From Adiantum capillus-veneris (lineage: Eukaryota > Streptophyta > Polypodiopsida > Polypodiales > Pteridaceae), in contig CM043952.1 in assembly GCA_014529385.2 (NCBI GenBank), positions 66,094,870 through 66,158,869 of the forward strand: a stretch of DNA of 64,000 nt, in the 5' to 3' direction. The notes beneath the pieces were generated by a model. It worked only from the letters and a program-made list of their open reading frames with translations. It ran no database searches and was not told the DNA's origin. Positions 11,337-22,855 of the stretch are shown piece after piece. Position numbers and translations under genes: made by a program. The stretch's first letter is position 1; every line of letters begins with the position of its first letter.

Positions 11337-11959
11337 AGGACAAGGTCGTCCTTGCTCCTACTGCATGAATGTTAGCAGGTCGTCACGGACAGACATCTGT
11401 AGCATAGCTATACAGCACTAACATACTAATGTCAATACTCAAGGAAGTGACTCGGATGGGGCACAAAGACTCTTTGATGGTGTCAACCTCAAGAAGTGAA
11501 CCTAAGAAGCAAACACATCAAATCAATAAGCAAATCACCAACTCTTATATCAGAAAATATATGCATATATCCTTTCTTGCTGCTCTAGGTCATCACGCCA
11601 TTTCAATGATGAAACGGACTCGGATAGCCATGAAACTCTAAGGGAAGTTGTATTAGGTCTAAGGGGACAAATCTACAAAGTCTGTTTGCAATCCGACAAG
11701 GCACCAAAATCACAATCCATCATGTACCATGTCACAAAAATTGCAACAGATTAGCCCAAACAGGTCGCCCTAAGGTCTAATAACACTCTCCTAAAGTCAA
11801 AATGTCAAAAAACAATGGTTTAAGCACTCAAAATTGAAGATTAGGCTTGCATACGCATAGTCACAAACCACAAAAAAACTTGAAATGCTTGCACTTGATT
11901 GAAAGAGCACAAGAAGAGGAACATATGCAAGTTTTGGAGTCGAAATTAGATTAGCCAAT
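11337..11959. other. Unassigned noncoding stretch
   Basis: No gene supported. The sequence is AT-rich with only short open frames. Confidence 0.4.
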
Positions 11960-12282
11960 CATTAGAAAAGTCAATTACAAGTTAGAGCCGCTTGGCCGCT
12001 TGAGTGTATGTACACATAGCTCTCTTCATTCTTCAAAAGATAAGTCTCCTTTTCATACTAAAGTCATTACCTTTTATACCTAGGGATTTCTAAATGGCTA
12101 GCGGCCAGGCTTACATAGACTTTTACAAAAATCATGAAAGAATTACAACTCATAGAATAGATCTGCTACTCTAGAATCCGGATTTACACATAGTGTAGCT
12201 ACAATAACTCAAAAAAATAATAGAGTACAAATATATTAAAATTGTCGGCTAGGTGGGTGTCCGTATGTTGAAACGGCCAAAC
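11960..12282 (-). repeat. Possible minus-strand LTR with TATA box
   Basis: On the minus strand the segment starts TGTTTGGCCG at 12282 and has CCTAGGTATAAAAGG near 12084-12070. This spacing suits an LTR promoter. The sequence that would lie just before it (16571 onward, beyond the inserted copia 1) reads AGGAAGGGGGGAGTG on the minus strand, like a copia polypurine tract. Copia 1 seems to have inserted at this LTR border. The far end was not located. Confidence 0.4.
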
Positions 12283-12287
12283 ACTCT

Positions 12288-12516
12288 TGTTACCATATAC
12301 ATGTGGTAGTGATGTGTTTGAACACACTTAGGACCACCAGGACATTTTTTCCCTCACTAGGAGGTTTTTCCCCCCGTGCATTGTATATACGTCCATTCAT
12401 TCTGGGGTGGTCTATCTTTCCATTGCACACTAAGTAATACACTCTCTGTTGTGTGCCTTGAGCTTCCTTCATCTTCTCCAAGATGTGTGTGTTTTCCTAC
12501 AACCCTAATTCCAACA
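12288..12516 (+). repeat. Copia 1 5' LTR
   Basis: Starts TGTTACCATATACATG and ends CCAACA. It aligns along its whole length with the 3' LTR at 16344-16570 and the copia 3 LTR at 39260-39489. Confidence 0.9.
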
Positions 12517-12520
12517 ATTG

Positions 12521-12533
12521 TTGTTATCAGAGC
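12521..12533 (+). promoter_or_regulatory. Copia 1 primer-binding site
   Basis: TTGTTATCAGAGC, four bases after the LTR end, is one base away from TTGGTATCAGAGC, the usual plant site complementary to initiator-Met tRNA. Confidence 0.8.
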
Positions 12534-12890
12534 AGGTTGCGTCCTCCCGGGCTTAGTCGCCAACAGCTCCAGCACACGCCTTCTCACTTTCTTTGATTTT
12601 AGTGAGCTTTGGCAAGCGTTCGTAGGTCGACAAAACTTTCGGGATAGCTCGTAGAGCTTAGTCTGCTCTGATTTTTTATTTGGGCTCATTTCGGCCTCCG
12701 TTTCCACTACAAGTAGTACTGCCATAGGCTATTTCGTCATTTTGTGGAGAATTTCTGTCAGTGCCATTTTTTGCATGACAAGTCCCTTACAATCTTCTAT
12801 GGTTTGTGCTATATAGCATGTGTTTTTTCCGCTTCGTTTCTCCTCTTTTCGAGCAGTTTTCACATCAGGTGCAGCATTTACCATGGCTGA

Positions 12891-14146
12891 TGTAATGCAA
12901 ATGGCCTATGAACTTTGAGAATAGCGGAATTAAGAGAATTAGTGTGAGCATTTTTGAGAGATTACTTTGAGAACATAGAGTGTGAACTTAATTGATGGTA
13001 GCAACATAAATCTAGTACTTAATTAACTTGGCATGAACAATACTTTTGCAAGAGAGAGAGTATGAAAGAACGTGACAATAGTTGAGGACCGGATTTACTT
13101 GGAGCCGGTCCCCCGTCCAAAAGGCGTTTGTATTATAGATTCTCCCATCAAGAGAGACTTGATACAATACAATCTTTGTGTTCCTTGTGACCTAGGTGAT
13201 GCAATGAAGATGGAAAGCTTCATGCATCACAAGCATAACATAAACTTTCCAAAAAGCATTAACTATCCCAAGCCTCAGTCCCAAGGCCTCAAACATCCCA
13301 AGCTTCATGCATCACAAGCATAACATAAACTTTGCAAAAAGCATTAACTATCCCAAGCCTCGGTCCCAAGGCCTCAAACACCTTCGAAGGTGGAGAGAGC
13401 TAGCGGGGAATGAGGGTAGGAAAGAGGAAGAAGAATCATCCATAGGAGAAAGAAATAGTTCCTCATTTATCATCTATCATTTGGGACATGTGTCCTCTTT
13501 TTCCTCTTTGAGAGAAAGAACTTAATTATTTATTATTATGCATCTAAATTCTCATCGGACCCCTTTAAAGCCTATCCAATAGGATTCAAGTACATCATGA
13601 GGGCCACATGTGGAGAATTTTGCCATGTGTCTTTTATGCTTCCTGAGTCATTTGGTTTGAATTGAACACTTCAAGCACTTAGTCAATCAAGCATGGAAAC
13701 CGTTTATGCCTCTTGAGGTTTATCTTTGAATTGAACACTTCAAGAACCTTAGTCATTTTAAGCATAAAAATCACCTCAAGCTTTGGGCAAGGTTCCCACA
13801 AACACTTTAAGTACTTTAGTTAGCAAGCTGACAAGCACCTTATGCTTGGGTAGGGTTCCCACCTCAAGGTCAACCCTAGCTTGCCTAAGGTCAAAGGACT
13901 TTTTAACACTAACTTTTGGAGGTCTTTAATGAAGCTAACCCTAAGGTCTTTAAGCTCCATTAGGTAGCATTGCTCTTTAACAGACCGTCTCTCATTTGGA
14001 CCCCTTTAACCTTGGCCTCATGTTGAGATAGATCCATAAGCACATGTCTATATTCTAACCCTTGTTCCCGTTTATTCTCCTACATTAAATGATCAGTTTA
14101 ATATGAGAAAATCATTTGGGTTGGTTAGATATTATATTTTATGATA
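12891..14146 (-). repeat. Solo gypsy LTR nested in copia 1
   Basis: This 1256-bp block matches the B1/B2 LTR (19495-21098) and is read on the minus strand. It starts TGTAATG and ends TATGATA, where the intact end is TATGACA. Both borders carry the copia bases GCTGA (12886-12890 and 14147-14151), a perfect 5-bp target-site duplication. No internal gypsy sequence remains, so this is a true solo LTR. An 85-bp tandem duplication lies at 13215-13384. Confidence 0.95.
13215..13384. repeat. 85-bp tandem duplication in the solo LTR
   Basis: AAGCTTCATGCATCACAAGC begins both 13215 and 13300. The two units are nearly identical. The homologous LTR at 19495 has one copy only, so the duplication is specific to this copy. 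Confidence 0.9.
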
Positions 14147-15165
14147 GCTGACAACAACACAGATGTGTTCAAGATGTTTGTTGTTGAGGACAGATTGGAT
14201 GGGGACAATTATCCTATGTGGGCTTACATGATGCAACATGTTCTTGTGTCAAAGGGCGTTTGAAATATTGTGCAAAGCATTGATGTACGTTCTGGTTCTG
14301 AGGATGCAGGCGGTGTTGAGGATGTTGCAGGTCTTGCTGCAAGGATTGTTGATGTTAGAGTTGTTTTGCCTATGGTAGAACAAGATTTTTGGGATGTAAA
14401 GGATGCGCAGGCTCATGTATTGATTGCGTTGTCTGTGAAGTGCACCATTACTCCTCACATCCGTTCAACAAAATTTGCAAAATAGGCTTGGGATATTATG
14501 GCTGGTCTTTATGCAAGCCACAATGAGGCAAAAATTGCATTGCTGCGTAAAGAGCTGGAGTCGAAGATTATGCATGAGGAGATGATATGGACACTTTCCT
14601 TGCTAGAGTCAAGGATATCATTGAGCAACTTGTTTCTGTAGGTGAAGTCATTTCAAACAGTTCCCTAGTGCAGATTGTTCTTGATGCCTTGCCAGACTCA
14701 TACCATACTTTTGCTAGTACTTGGAGACTTATGACCCAAGGAAATCCTAAAGTTGTCAAGTTTGATGCATTATGAACATTGTTGTTGTAAGAGTCACTTT
14801 CTAGAAAAAATGGGACTAGACAGTGTGCAATTGAACATGCTTTTATTGTTGCTCAAAGAAAGGGTGGTAACAACAATGCAGCCACTTCTTATGGTTCTTC
14901 TGTGAGTGGAAAATCACATGTTCCTATTGCTTCTGTTGTGAACAATTCATCTGGAAATTCTAGTGATAAGGGCAAAAAGAAGATGCGTTGCCATTATTGT
15001 AAAGCTAATGATCACTTGATCAAGCAGTGTCCTAAGTTGAAGGCCAAAGAGGCTAAGAAGAAAGAGGATGGTTCCACTGCAAATGTTGGTTCCACTACGA
15101 ATGCGGAATGGGCATTAGTGCAGAGTGTATCTATAATCCTGTTGTCCATGATGCATGCATGTTAG

Positions 15166-16215
15166 TTGCTGCAGATTCACATGTGTGGTATTTTGATAGT
15201 GGTGCTACAAAGCACATTACCTCACATCGTGATTTGTTCACCTCTCTCAGTCTATCCCTCACGGGAATTCGGTTACTTGTGTCAACAATGCCTCTTATCT
15301 GGTTCATGGAGTCAGAAAGATTGTGCTTTACTGCTACAAATGACAGTTCTTTCACACTTGTTGATGCACTTTATGTACCTAGGATCAAGAAGAATCTTTT
15401 GTCTGTATCTGCACTTGCTAGACTTGGACTTGTAGTAAAATTTGTGGATGATAGATGTACAGTACATGATCTCAATTTCGGTGATGAAATTGTTGCATCT
15501 GGTATTTTATGTCGTGGGTTGTATAAGCTCACTTTGCATGACAAGTGTGGGCAAAATTTTGAAAATGCAGTTGTGGATTCAAAGGCTATTTCAGATGCAA
15601 AACTTTGGCATGTACGTTTTGATCATCTGAATTTGCCAGTTTGCTGCGTTTGCAAAAATCTGATATGGTTGCTTCTTTGCCACCTCTTGAAGCACCTGTC
15701 AAACATGTTTGTGAAGGCTATATTTTGGGTAAGATGCAGCATTCTAAATTTCCAAAGGATGGTTCAGTTAGAGCCACATGCAGGTTGCAGCTTGTGCATA
15801 GTGATGTTTGTGGGCCCATGCAAACTTCGTCCTTGGGCAATTACCTTTACTTCGTGGCTTTCATTGATGATTACTCTAGGGATGCATGGGTATTTTCACT
15901 TAAAGTGTCTTCAAATAATTTTTGGCTATGGTTGAAAATGTCTCAAAATGTACTATGGACACCCTCCGTTCCGATCGAGGGGGGGAGTATATGTTTCATG
16001 AATTTGATGCATTTTTGGCTAGTCATGGGATAAAACACCAATGTACAGTGCCTTATACGCCTCAACAAAATGGTATTGTTGAGAGGAAAAACGGGTCACT
16101 TACGAAAATGACATGATGTATGGTCAAAAGTCAAGCTTTGCCGCATTCTTTTTGGATTGAGGCCATCATGTGTGCCACTTATGTACTAAACAGGTGTCCT
16201 ACAAAATCCATTGTG
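15166..16215 (+). pseudogene. Copia 1 protease and integrase remnant
   Basis: The copia protease motif WYFDSGATKHITS is near 15187. A GAG-pre-integrase region follows (AKLWHVRFDHLN), then the integrase core with FIDDYSRDAW (first Asp), TLRSDRGGEYMF (second Asp) and QNGIVERKN (Glu). The catalytic D, D and E are all present but spread over several frames. The sequence breaks off at CPTKSI, before reverse transcriptase. Confidence 0.85.
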
Positions 16216-16343
16216 AGAAGTTTGAAGCTTTTCGTAAATCTTTGAACTTAATCCCCTTTGTGGATTGATCATGTCCTCAGGGCATGGCACTTCCCTTTAC
16301 TCACGTGCCAGCTCTCATTCACCGCATCACTCCAATGGGGATT
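16216..16343 (+). other. Deletion junction before copia 1 3' LTR
   Basis: About 130 bp of sequence of no recognised type join the integrase fragment to the 3' LTR. AATGGGGATT directly before the LTR may be what is left of the polypurine tract. The whole reverse transcriptase and RNase H region of the family is missing here. Confidence 0.6.
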
Positions 16344-16570
16344 TGTTACCATATACATGTGGTAGTGATGTGTGTGAACACACTTAGGACCGCCAGGGCA
16401 TTTTTTTCCCTCACTAGGAGGTTTTTCCCCCCGTGCATTGTATATACACCCATTCATTCTAGGGCGATCTATCTTTCCATTGCACACTAAGTAATACACT
16501 CTTTGTTGTGTGCCTTGAGCTTCCTTCGTCTCCAAGCTGTGTGTGTTTTCTTGCAACCCTAATTCCAACA
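16344..16570 (+). repeat. Copia 1 3' LTR
   Basis: Partner of 12288-12516, with scattered substitutions and small indels, ending AATTCCAACA. Confidence 0.9.
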
Positions 16571-17173
16571 ACTCCCCCCTTCCTAGCTCATGCCATCCCT
16601 TGACATGACCATGTGCAATCTTGTTGTTGGGGTTGTCTTCAGGTTTGTCTCTAAGACTCGCCTTTAGCTTTGAAATTGCTTTCTAGTTGATGACACTCCC
16701 CCCTTCCTTGAGTGATTTCTATCTGTTGTGGCTTAGTTGTTCCATATTCTTCTTTTTGTTGCCAATTTGGGTAGTGAAGATGGCTATTGGGTGTTGCTTG
16801 CCTTTTTGGGAATTGAGCCTCTTTGGGTCGTTGACTTTAGATGGATCTTGCTTTTGTGTTCCACTAGAATGCGAGTCCTCTGCAATATTTTATCAAATTT
16901 GAAGCATTGTGTGAGCTTCTTATGATTGTTGTTGATAGCTCTCTTGCTGAATTTGTCATTGCTTGTCGATTGTTTGCCGGTATGTCCTTCTTTGACTTGC
17001 GTTTGTTTAATGGAGCTTTGTTGTTGTCTTTGAAGATAAGAGTTGCTCTTGACAAGCATGGTTGAGCCCAACAGTTGTTGCTCTAATTCTTTGATGATTG
17101 ATATGGGTAGCAATTTTCGTATTGCTGAAGGAGAAGCAACATATACAAGAGGATGTTGATGAGTGTTTCTAGA
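16571..17173. other. Unassigned stretch, possibly the 3' end of a minus-strand copia
   Basis: It begins after the copia 1 target duplication with ACTCCCCCCTTCC, the reverse complement of a copia-type polypurine tract. A minus-strand open frame (17113-16784) rich in Lys, Gln and Ser is not recognised. Together with 11960-12282 this may be the element into which copia 1 jumped. Confidence 0.35.
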
Positions 17174-19079
17174 TTAGGGTCTAAAACCTGGATGACCAAA
17201 GAGAAAGAACCCGGTGGGAAAAAAGTGCCTTTGGTATATGCTCTTACTAGACTTGAGCAGTTGGAATTTAAGTACATGAAGTGGAATAGTGCGACCACGC
17301 TCACTAGCATCTATATACATGTTCTTTCCCCTGTAGATAAAGTAGATTCTCCTTTCAGGAAACTTCATGTTGGCAGCCATGTGGTCAAACCATGGCGCTC
17401 CTAGGATAGCATCCTCATGTTGGAGAGGAGAGATGAAGATGTCTTCTTTGTCGACATAGCTTTGGACATGAAGCCTCAACTTCCCAATCAAGGGAGTAAC
17501 GGAGGCTTGCTGTCCCTTGAAAGCTGCATCAGCCATTACCATATCTCCCATCTCAAAAGCTTGAATGCCCAACTTGGTGGCTAGCTCCATTGATGTGAAG
17601 CTGTGAGTAGAGCCAGTGTCAAACAAGATGAAGGCATCATGCTCTCTTACCTTTCCCCAATCATAGGAAAGTGATGATCCTTTGCAATGGGCATCCTCTT
17701 TTGGAGCTTCGATGGTGGAAGCCCTAGGACTCTCATTGCGAGTATTCTTCTTGGGGCAAGAATGATAGCCATGTCCTTGCTCCCCACATTTGAAACACTT
17801 ATGGTCCTTGCGAAAAGCTTCAAGCTCTTCAGGAGAGAGTTTGTTTTTGCCTTTGTAAACTCCCCTCTCCTTGGATTGATTGTTGTTGTTGTTGGTAGTG
17901 CCTTGGGAAGAATTTTGAACATTGGTTTTCCCCTTTGCATCATTTTTGTCTTTGTTTTCCATGGGCTTGATATTCCGTCTAGCCCCTTGATGAAAATTGA
18001 TGCATGAAGCAACCATGGTGTGATGGATTACTTCACTAATATTACCAAGCCGTTGAGAGTTCACTTATTCGGCCATCTTTTCAGGTAATCCCACACAAAA
18101 TTGTTGCCTTTGCTCGACAAAGTCTATCTTTTGAAAGACAGTAGCCTTGAAATGTAAATCCCAAAACTTGTCTACATACTTGTGGATAGACTCATGAGAA
18201 AGAAGCTTCAAGCTGCGCCATTTGGTAAGCACTTTTTCCTTTGCATCGCTTGCAAGGAATTGCTTCATGATGGAAACTCGTAGAGTTTTCCATGTCTTTG
18301 GGGATTCACCATTGCCATGAAGGCTAGCCCACCATTGACGAGCTGATTTTTGTAAGTGCATAGCTACATGGTGTAGCTTGGAGAACTCTGTGAAGCCCTT
18401 GTCTCCAAAGGCTGCATCAAATTGATGGATGAAGGCCAACACTTTGTAGGTAGCACCAAAGGTGCCATCATAGGTGAGAAAAGAGATACTCTTTCATCCC
18501 TCCTTGAACTTCTTTAGCTTCTATAACCTTCGCCATGCAGGAAATGATTTGCGATGTCCTCCCCTCTTGTATTCTCTAGAAGAATAGCCATAGCTTTCGT
18601 CGAAAGAGGAGGAGGGTGAAGAAGAAGGAGAAGAGGGTGACCTCTTCCTAGCCCTTTTCTTCCTTTGTTTCCTCTCTTCCCTTTTGGAGCGACAAGGAGA
18701 AGGACTATGTGTTTATCTTTTCCTCTTGGGAGGAGTGGACGATCGTCTAGACCGCCGTCTTCATGGAGCGACATCTTCAGAGGAACTTAAACTTTCATTG
18801 CTTTCTTGCTCTTTGGATTCCTCCTGTCGAATGGGAGAGTCTCTTCTTTTGGGGGTCTCTTAAAAAGGCCTCCTAAGCTCTCTCTCCTCTTGGAGCGGAA
18901 GGGAAATTCCATAAGCATGAGGTTGTTGAGTAACTTCGGTTTGCAAAGCAGGGTTGCCCATAGCTTGCTGCAACCTAGTGACAAGATAATTCACAAACAT
19001 GGGAGCTTCATCATTAGCACCTTCATGTGCAAAATATTCTATCAATGTTCATCCTACTCTCTTGATTATTGTCAGCCAT
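17174..19079 (-). pseudogene. Gypsy B1 gag and protease (minus strand)
   Basis: Gag starts with an ATG at 19079 (MADNNQESRMNIDR), shifts frame near 19040, and goes on with EAPMFVNYLVTRLQQAMGNP. A basic Ser/Lys-rich stretch follows at 18774-18514. The retrotransposon-gag domain (18442-18065) includes HLQKSARQWWASLHGNG and FLASDAKEKVLTKW and ends in TAA after KMAE. The frame 18064-17174 has the zinc knuckle CFKCGEQGHGYHSC, protease motif ILFDTGSTHSFTSMELATKL and the block ILGAPWFDHMAANMKFPER. Nothing beyond the protease survives. Confidence 0.9.
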
Positions 19080-19481
19080 GTTAAACAAAATTTATGTATG
19101 TACTTAGTGTATGCTTTGGCAATTCAAAACCTTAGTTGCCACTCCTCCTAGCTTTTGAAAATCGGCTCTTATGTATCTACACCCACGGCTCGAAGTGGTT
19201 AATTATAGAGAGTAGAGGAACAGGTCTAACATAGCAGAGTTGCCAAGGGCTAGCTCCTTTCGGACTTCTTATGGCTCAATAATGGTAAAGCCATAGGCAA
19301 GTCTAAAAAGACTCCATTATTAAATCCAAAGCTCTCGAGGTGTGCACCATATCCCACATAGTGGGCTCAACAAAACCGATAATGGATCCTAGTTCCACTT
19401 ACCCTAATATAATTAACAACATCAACCATTTAGAGGCTACTTAAGGACCTCTCTTCTTAAGCAAGAAAAGAGAAACCAAAT
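19080..19481 (-). other. Gypsy B1 leader
   Basis: Noncoding stretch between the primer-binding site and gag of B1, read on the minus strand. It has weak similarity to the leader of element C (30917-31320), including the ATAGGC and ATGGCTCAA(T/C) phrases. Confidence 0.6.
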
Positions 19482-19494
19482 GCTGTGATACCAA
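19482..19494 (-). promoter_or_regulatory. Gypsy B1 primer-binding site
   Basis: On the minus strand TTGGTATCACAGC follows the LTR end CATTACA, one base from TTGGTATCAGAGC. It would pair with initiator-Met tRNA. Confidence 0.85.
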
Positions 19495-21098
19495 TGTAAT
19501 GAAATTGGCCTATTTAACTTGAGAGTAGCGTAAATTAATGAGAGTACTTTTGAGAAATGACTTTGTGAGCATAGCTGGTGAACATAATGAAGATAGCAAC
19601 ATAATCATAGCAATTAGTTAACTTGGCATGAACAATACTTTTGCAAGCGAGAGAATTTAGAGAACATGACAACAGTTGAGGACCGGATTTATGTGGAGCC
19701 AGTTCCTCTCCAATAGGCATTTGTATTATGATTTCTCCCATTAAGAGAGACTTGTTACAATACAATCTTTGTGTTCCTTGTGACCTGGGTGATGCAATGA
19801 AGATGGAAATCTTCATGCATCACAAGCATAACATAAACTTGAAGAAATCTTTAACTATCCCAAGCCTCAGTCCCAAGACCTCAAACACCTTCGAAGGTGG
19901 AGAGAACTAGTAGGGAATGAGGGTGGGGAAGAGGAAGAAGAAACGTTTCATAGGAGAAAGAATTAGTTCCTCACTTATCATAACTCTTCTTGCTAGCATA
20001 CATAATAACATAGTAATGAAGAAGAAGGAGATGTCAAGCTTAAGCATTGAAGCATGGCTCTTGGTTGGATTTGCACTCCATAGCCAAGAGTGTTAGTGTA
20101 GGCTCTCAACCTCTACTTGCTTGGAGAAGGAGAGGGAGCTCTTGCACTTTGCAGAGCACACAATGAGAGTGTTTGTGAGTGTGTGTGGGTGAGTATACCC
20201 CCTAAGCAATCCACTAGCTTGCTTGGGTCAACCCCCCCTTGTAGCTCATGCTTGAAGCTCATTGGACCCCTCCAGGCCTAGCCAATCACAAGCAACAGGC
20301 ATTACAAGTAGCAAGGGTAGCCTTGGGACAAGTTTCCCCCTTTCCGTTTTGAGAGAGAGGACTTGATAAATGCAAAATCAATTAATTAAATCTCCTAAAT
20401 TATCGTTGGACCCCTTGGGTGGCCAACCAATAGGCTTCAGGCACACCATGAGGGTAACATGAGGAGGAACTTGACAAGTGTCCCTTCCGCTTTCTTTGTA
20501 CCATGCATGCCTAGTGTGAGTGTGTGGGTGTTCTCTCTCATCCCCCTTCAGGTAGGGATCGCCCCCTCCTGGTAGGGATTGAATATTTGACTTTTTGACA
20601 CCTCAAGACCCTCATGCATAGGCCTAGTTCCCACCACAATCTTGATCCTTAAGCACTTTAAGCTTGGGCTGGGTTCTCACCTCAAGTACAACACTAGCAT
20701 CTCAAGCATGTCAAGCACCTCAAGCATCTCAATCATCAAGCACCTCAAGTACCTTAGTCATCAAGCATGACGAGCAGGAGAAGCACCTCAAGCTGGGTCG
20801 GCTTCCCGCCTCAAGCTCAGCCCTAGCTTACCTAAGGTCATAGGACTTTAACACACATTATTGGAGGTCTTCAATGAAGCTAACCCTAAGGTCTTATGCT
20901 CCATTGGTTAGCCTTGCTCTTTGATAGACCATCTCTGATTTGGGCCCCTTTTCCAATTGGCCCCGTGTTGAGAAAGATCTATAAGCACATCTCAATATCT
21001 TAACCCTTGTTCCCGTTTATTCTCCCACATTAAGTGATGAGTTTAATATGAGGAAATATTTTGGGTTGGTTAGATATTAGATATTAGATTTTATGACA
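19495..21098 (-). repeat. LTR shared by gypsy B1 and B2
   Basis: A 1604-bp LTR read on the minus strand, from TGTCATAAAATC at 21098 to CATTACA at 19495. To its left lie a primer site and B1 gag, so it acts as the 5' LTR of B1. To its right lie the polypurine tract and integrase of B2, so it is also the 3' LTR of B2. Related copies are at 12891-14146 (solo) and 36256-37926 (element C). Confidence 0.9.
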
Positions 21099-21459
21099 TT
21101 ACCTGTCTCTCTTGAAATCATAGTCATCCTCGACTATGAGGTAGAAGAGATAAAGCTTTAGTCATTAGTCAATTTTACTTAGTGGGTAGAGGATCCCTTT
21201 TTACCCTACGACATCTTTCCAAGATGGATGACTAATCCATTTGGTGCTTGCGAGACATAGCTACCGCAAGCATGTCTGGTCTTTAGTCCATTTCATTCTC
21301 CCAAAGTAGAGTGACAAATTCTACTTGGTGTTTGAGAGACATCGTCATCACAAACATGATTCTAAGCATGCATACTAGTTAAATTTGTGCAGAATTAAAA
21401 AGAGGAATAGTCTTATAAGACAAAAACATGAGTCATTTAAAAGAAATTTGTACATTTGC
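21099..21459 (-). other. Gypsy B2 3' spacer with polypurine tract
   Basis: On the minus strand AAGAGAGACAGG (about 21114-21103) directly precedes the LTR and is the likely polypurine tract. The rest matches the spacer 35903-36255 of element C and is noncoding. Confidence 0.7.
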
Positions 21460-22855
21460 TTACTCTAATGTAGCATTGTAAGCATCGACAAGGTTCATAC
21501 TATCCTTAAGCTGTATTCCTTGCATCCATCTAGAATCTTCAAGAGGATAATTTTTGAACTTAATAAGATACCGTCGGATAATCTTACCATGTCGTAGTAC
21601 CTTGTCTTCATGCCGAAGGATAGCTTCGGGTTGTAGCACCTCTTCTTGGTCTTCAACTTTGGGAGGGTCTTCAATAATTGGTTCACTTGGTGGCTCTCCT
21701 TTGTAGTGCTTAAGTAGGCTTACATGAAAGGCATTGTGTATGAGCCAATGGTTGGGCAACTTAAGTAAATAAGACGTCTCATTGATGAGCTTCAAGATTT
21801 GGAAAGGACCATAGTATCTTTTTGGTAGTTTAGCATAATACTTTGATGGCTCGTAGGATTTTTGCCCGTTGTTTGCCTTAATCGAGCCTTAGGAAACTTG
21901 AGTAAGACCCAATCATTTTCTTTGAATATTAAGGCCCTTCTGTGCTTATCAGCAACAGGTTTTTGGCTTTTTTGAGAGATGGATATAGCCTCTTTAATCT
22001 TTTGAAAAGATTCTTGTAGGTTGCAGCTATACTCATCGACAACAAAGATCTTCCCATGTACTTTGAGTAGCAAGGGACTTTTAGGTCTTCCCTCAATGAT
22101 CTCAGAAGGTGCTTTTCCCGTAGAAGTATGCACAGTATTATTGTAGGCATACTCTACAAGAGGTAAGTACTTTTTCCATTGTGAGCGTTGATCTCCTTTA
22201 GTAACATAAGTCTTGAGTAGATCGAGTATCGTAAGATTGGCTATCTCACTTTGGCCATCCGTTTGTGGGTGATAGGCCGAAGAGAAATTCAATCTTGTTC
22301 CTAGATTTTCAAAGAGACCTTTCCAAAAATTAATGGTCATTCTAGGATCTCTAATTAACACGATGGATGTGGGTAATCCATGGTGCTTGAAAATTTGAGA
22401 TATGAAGAGAGTTGCCATTTGATGTGCCTTAATAGTCTTTTTGACAGGAATAAAATGTGCTTGCTTGCTAAACCTGTCGACTCTTGCCCAGATTCCCGTA
22501 TTCCCATGGATAGACTTGGGTAATCCAAAGATGAAATCCATGGATATACTCTCCCATGGTGAATTTGGGATAGGCAATGGCTGGAGTATTCCAGGTTGCT
22601 TCCCTCTATCATACTTGGTCTTTTGGCATACTACACATTTTGAAACATACTCTTGTATGTCCACTTTCATGGTAGGCCAATAGAAGTACGTCTCTACTCC
22701 TCAGAGAGTAGGTTGAATACCTCTATGCCCCGCATATGGAGGAGCATAGGATTCATACATAACTCTCTCATGAAGGGAATGTGTAACACATAGCCTATTG
22801 CCATGGAGAAGATTACCATCTTGCAAGGTGAATGGTTCCTTAAGATATCATCCTC
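21460..22855 (-). pseudogene. Gypsy B2 integrase (minus strand)
   Basis: From about 22855 the minus strand reads the pre-integrase block (GYVLHIPFMREL in the shifted frame). The frame 22670-21792 then gives CVVCQKTKYDRGKQPGILQP, SISMDFIFGLPKSIHGN (first Asp), VLIRDPRMTINFW (the second Asp is kept in DP but the usual SDRD has become LIRD), and YHPQTDGQSEIANL (Glu). A frame change near 21795 leads to the tail SYLLKLPNHWLIHNAFHVSL and KNYPLEDSRWMQGIQL, ending at 21460. It is the best-preserved integrase of this gypsy family in the window. Confidence 0.9.

Larger units (their letters stand above)
12883..15165 (+). pseudogene. Copia 1 gag, split by a solo LTR
   Basis: The ATG at 12883 opens MAD-type gag, but after three codons the reading is broken by the solo LTR 12891-14146. 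It resumes at 14147 with ADNNTDVFKMFVVEDRLDGD and MWAYMMQHVLVSKGV, like copia 3. The UBN2-type gag region continues through LARVKDIIEQL and VLDALPDSYHTFASTW to the zinc knuckle CHYCKANDHLIKQC near 14988-15029. In-frame stops include TGA after KGV, TAG at 14483-14485 (shared with copia 3), TGA at about 14773 and TAA at about 14788, plus a frame change near 14580. Confidence 0.85.
12288..16570 (+). mobile_element. Ty1/copia element 1 with nested solo LTR
   Basis: Two LTRs of about 228 bp (12288-12516 and 16344-16570) flank gag, protease and integrase remnants in plus orientation. Flanking bases ACTCT (12283-12287) and ACTCC (16571-16575) look like a slightly decayed 5-bp target duplication. Reverse transcriptase and RNase H are absent: integrase runs to about 16215 and the 3' LTR begins 130 bp later. 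A gypsy solo LTR (12891-14146) is inserted in gag. It is closely related to copia 3 at 39260. Confidence 0.9.
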
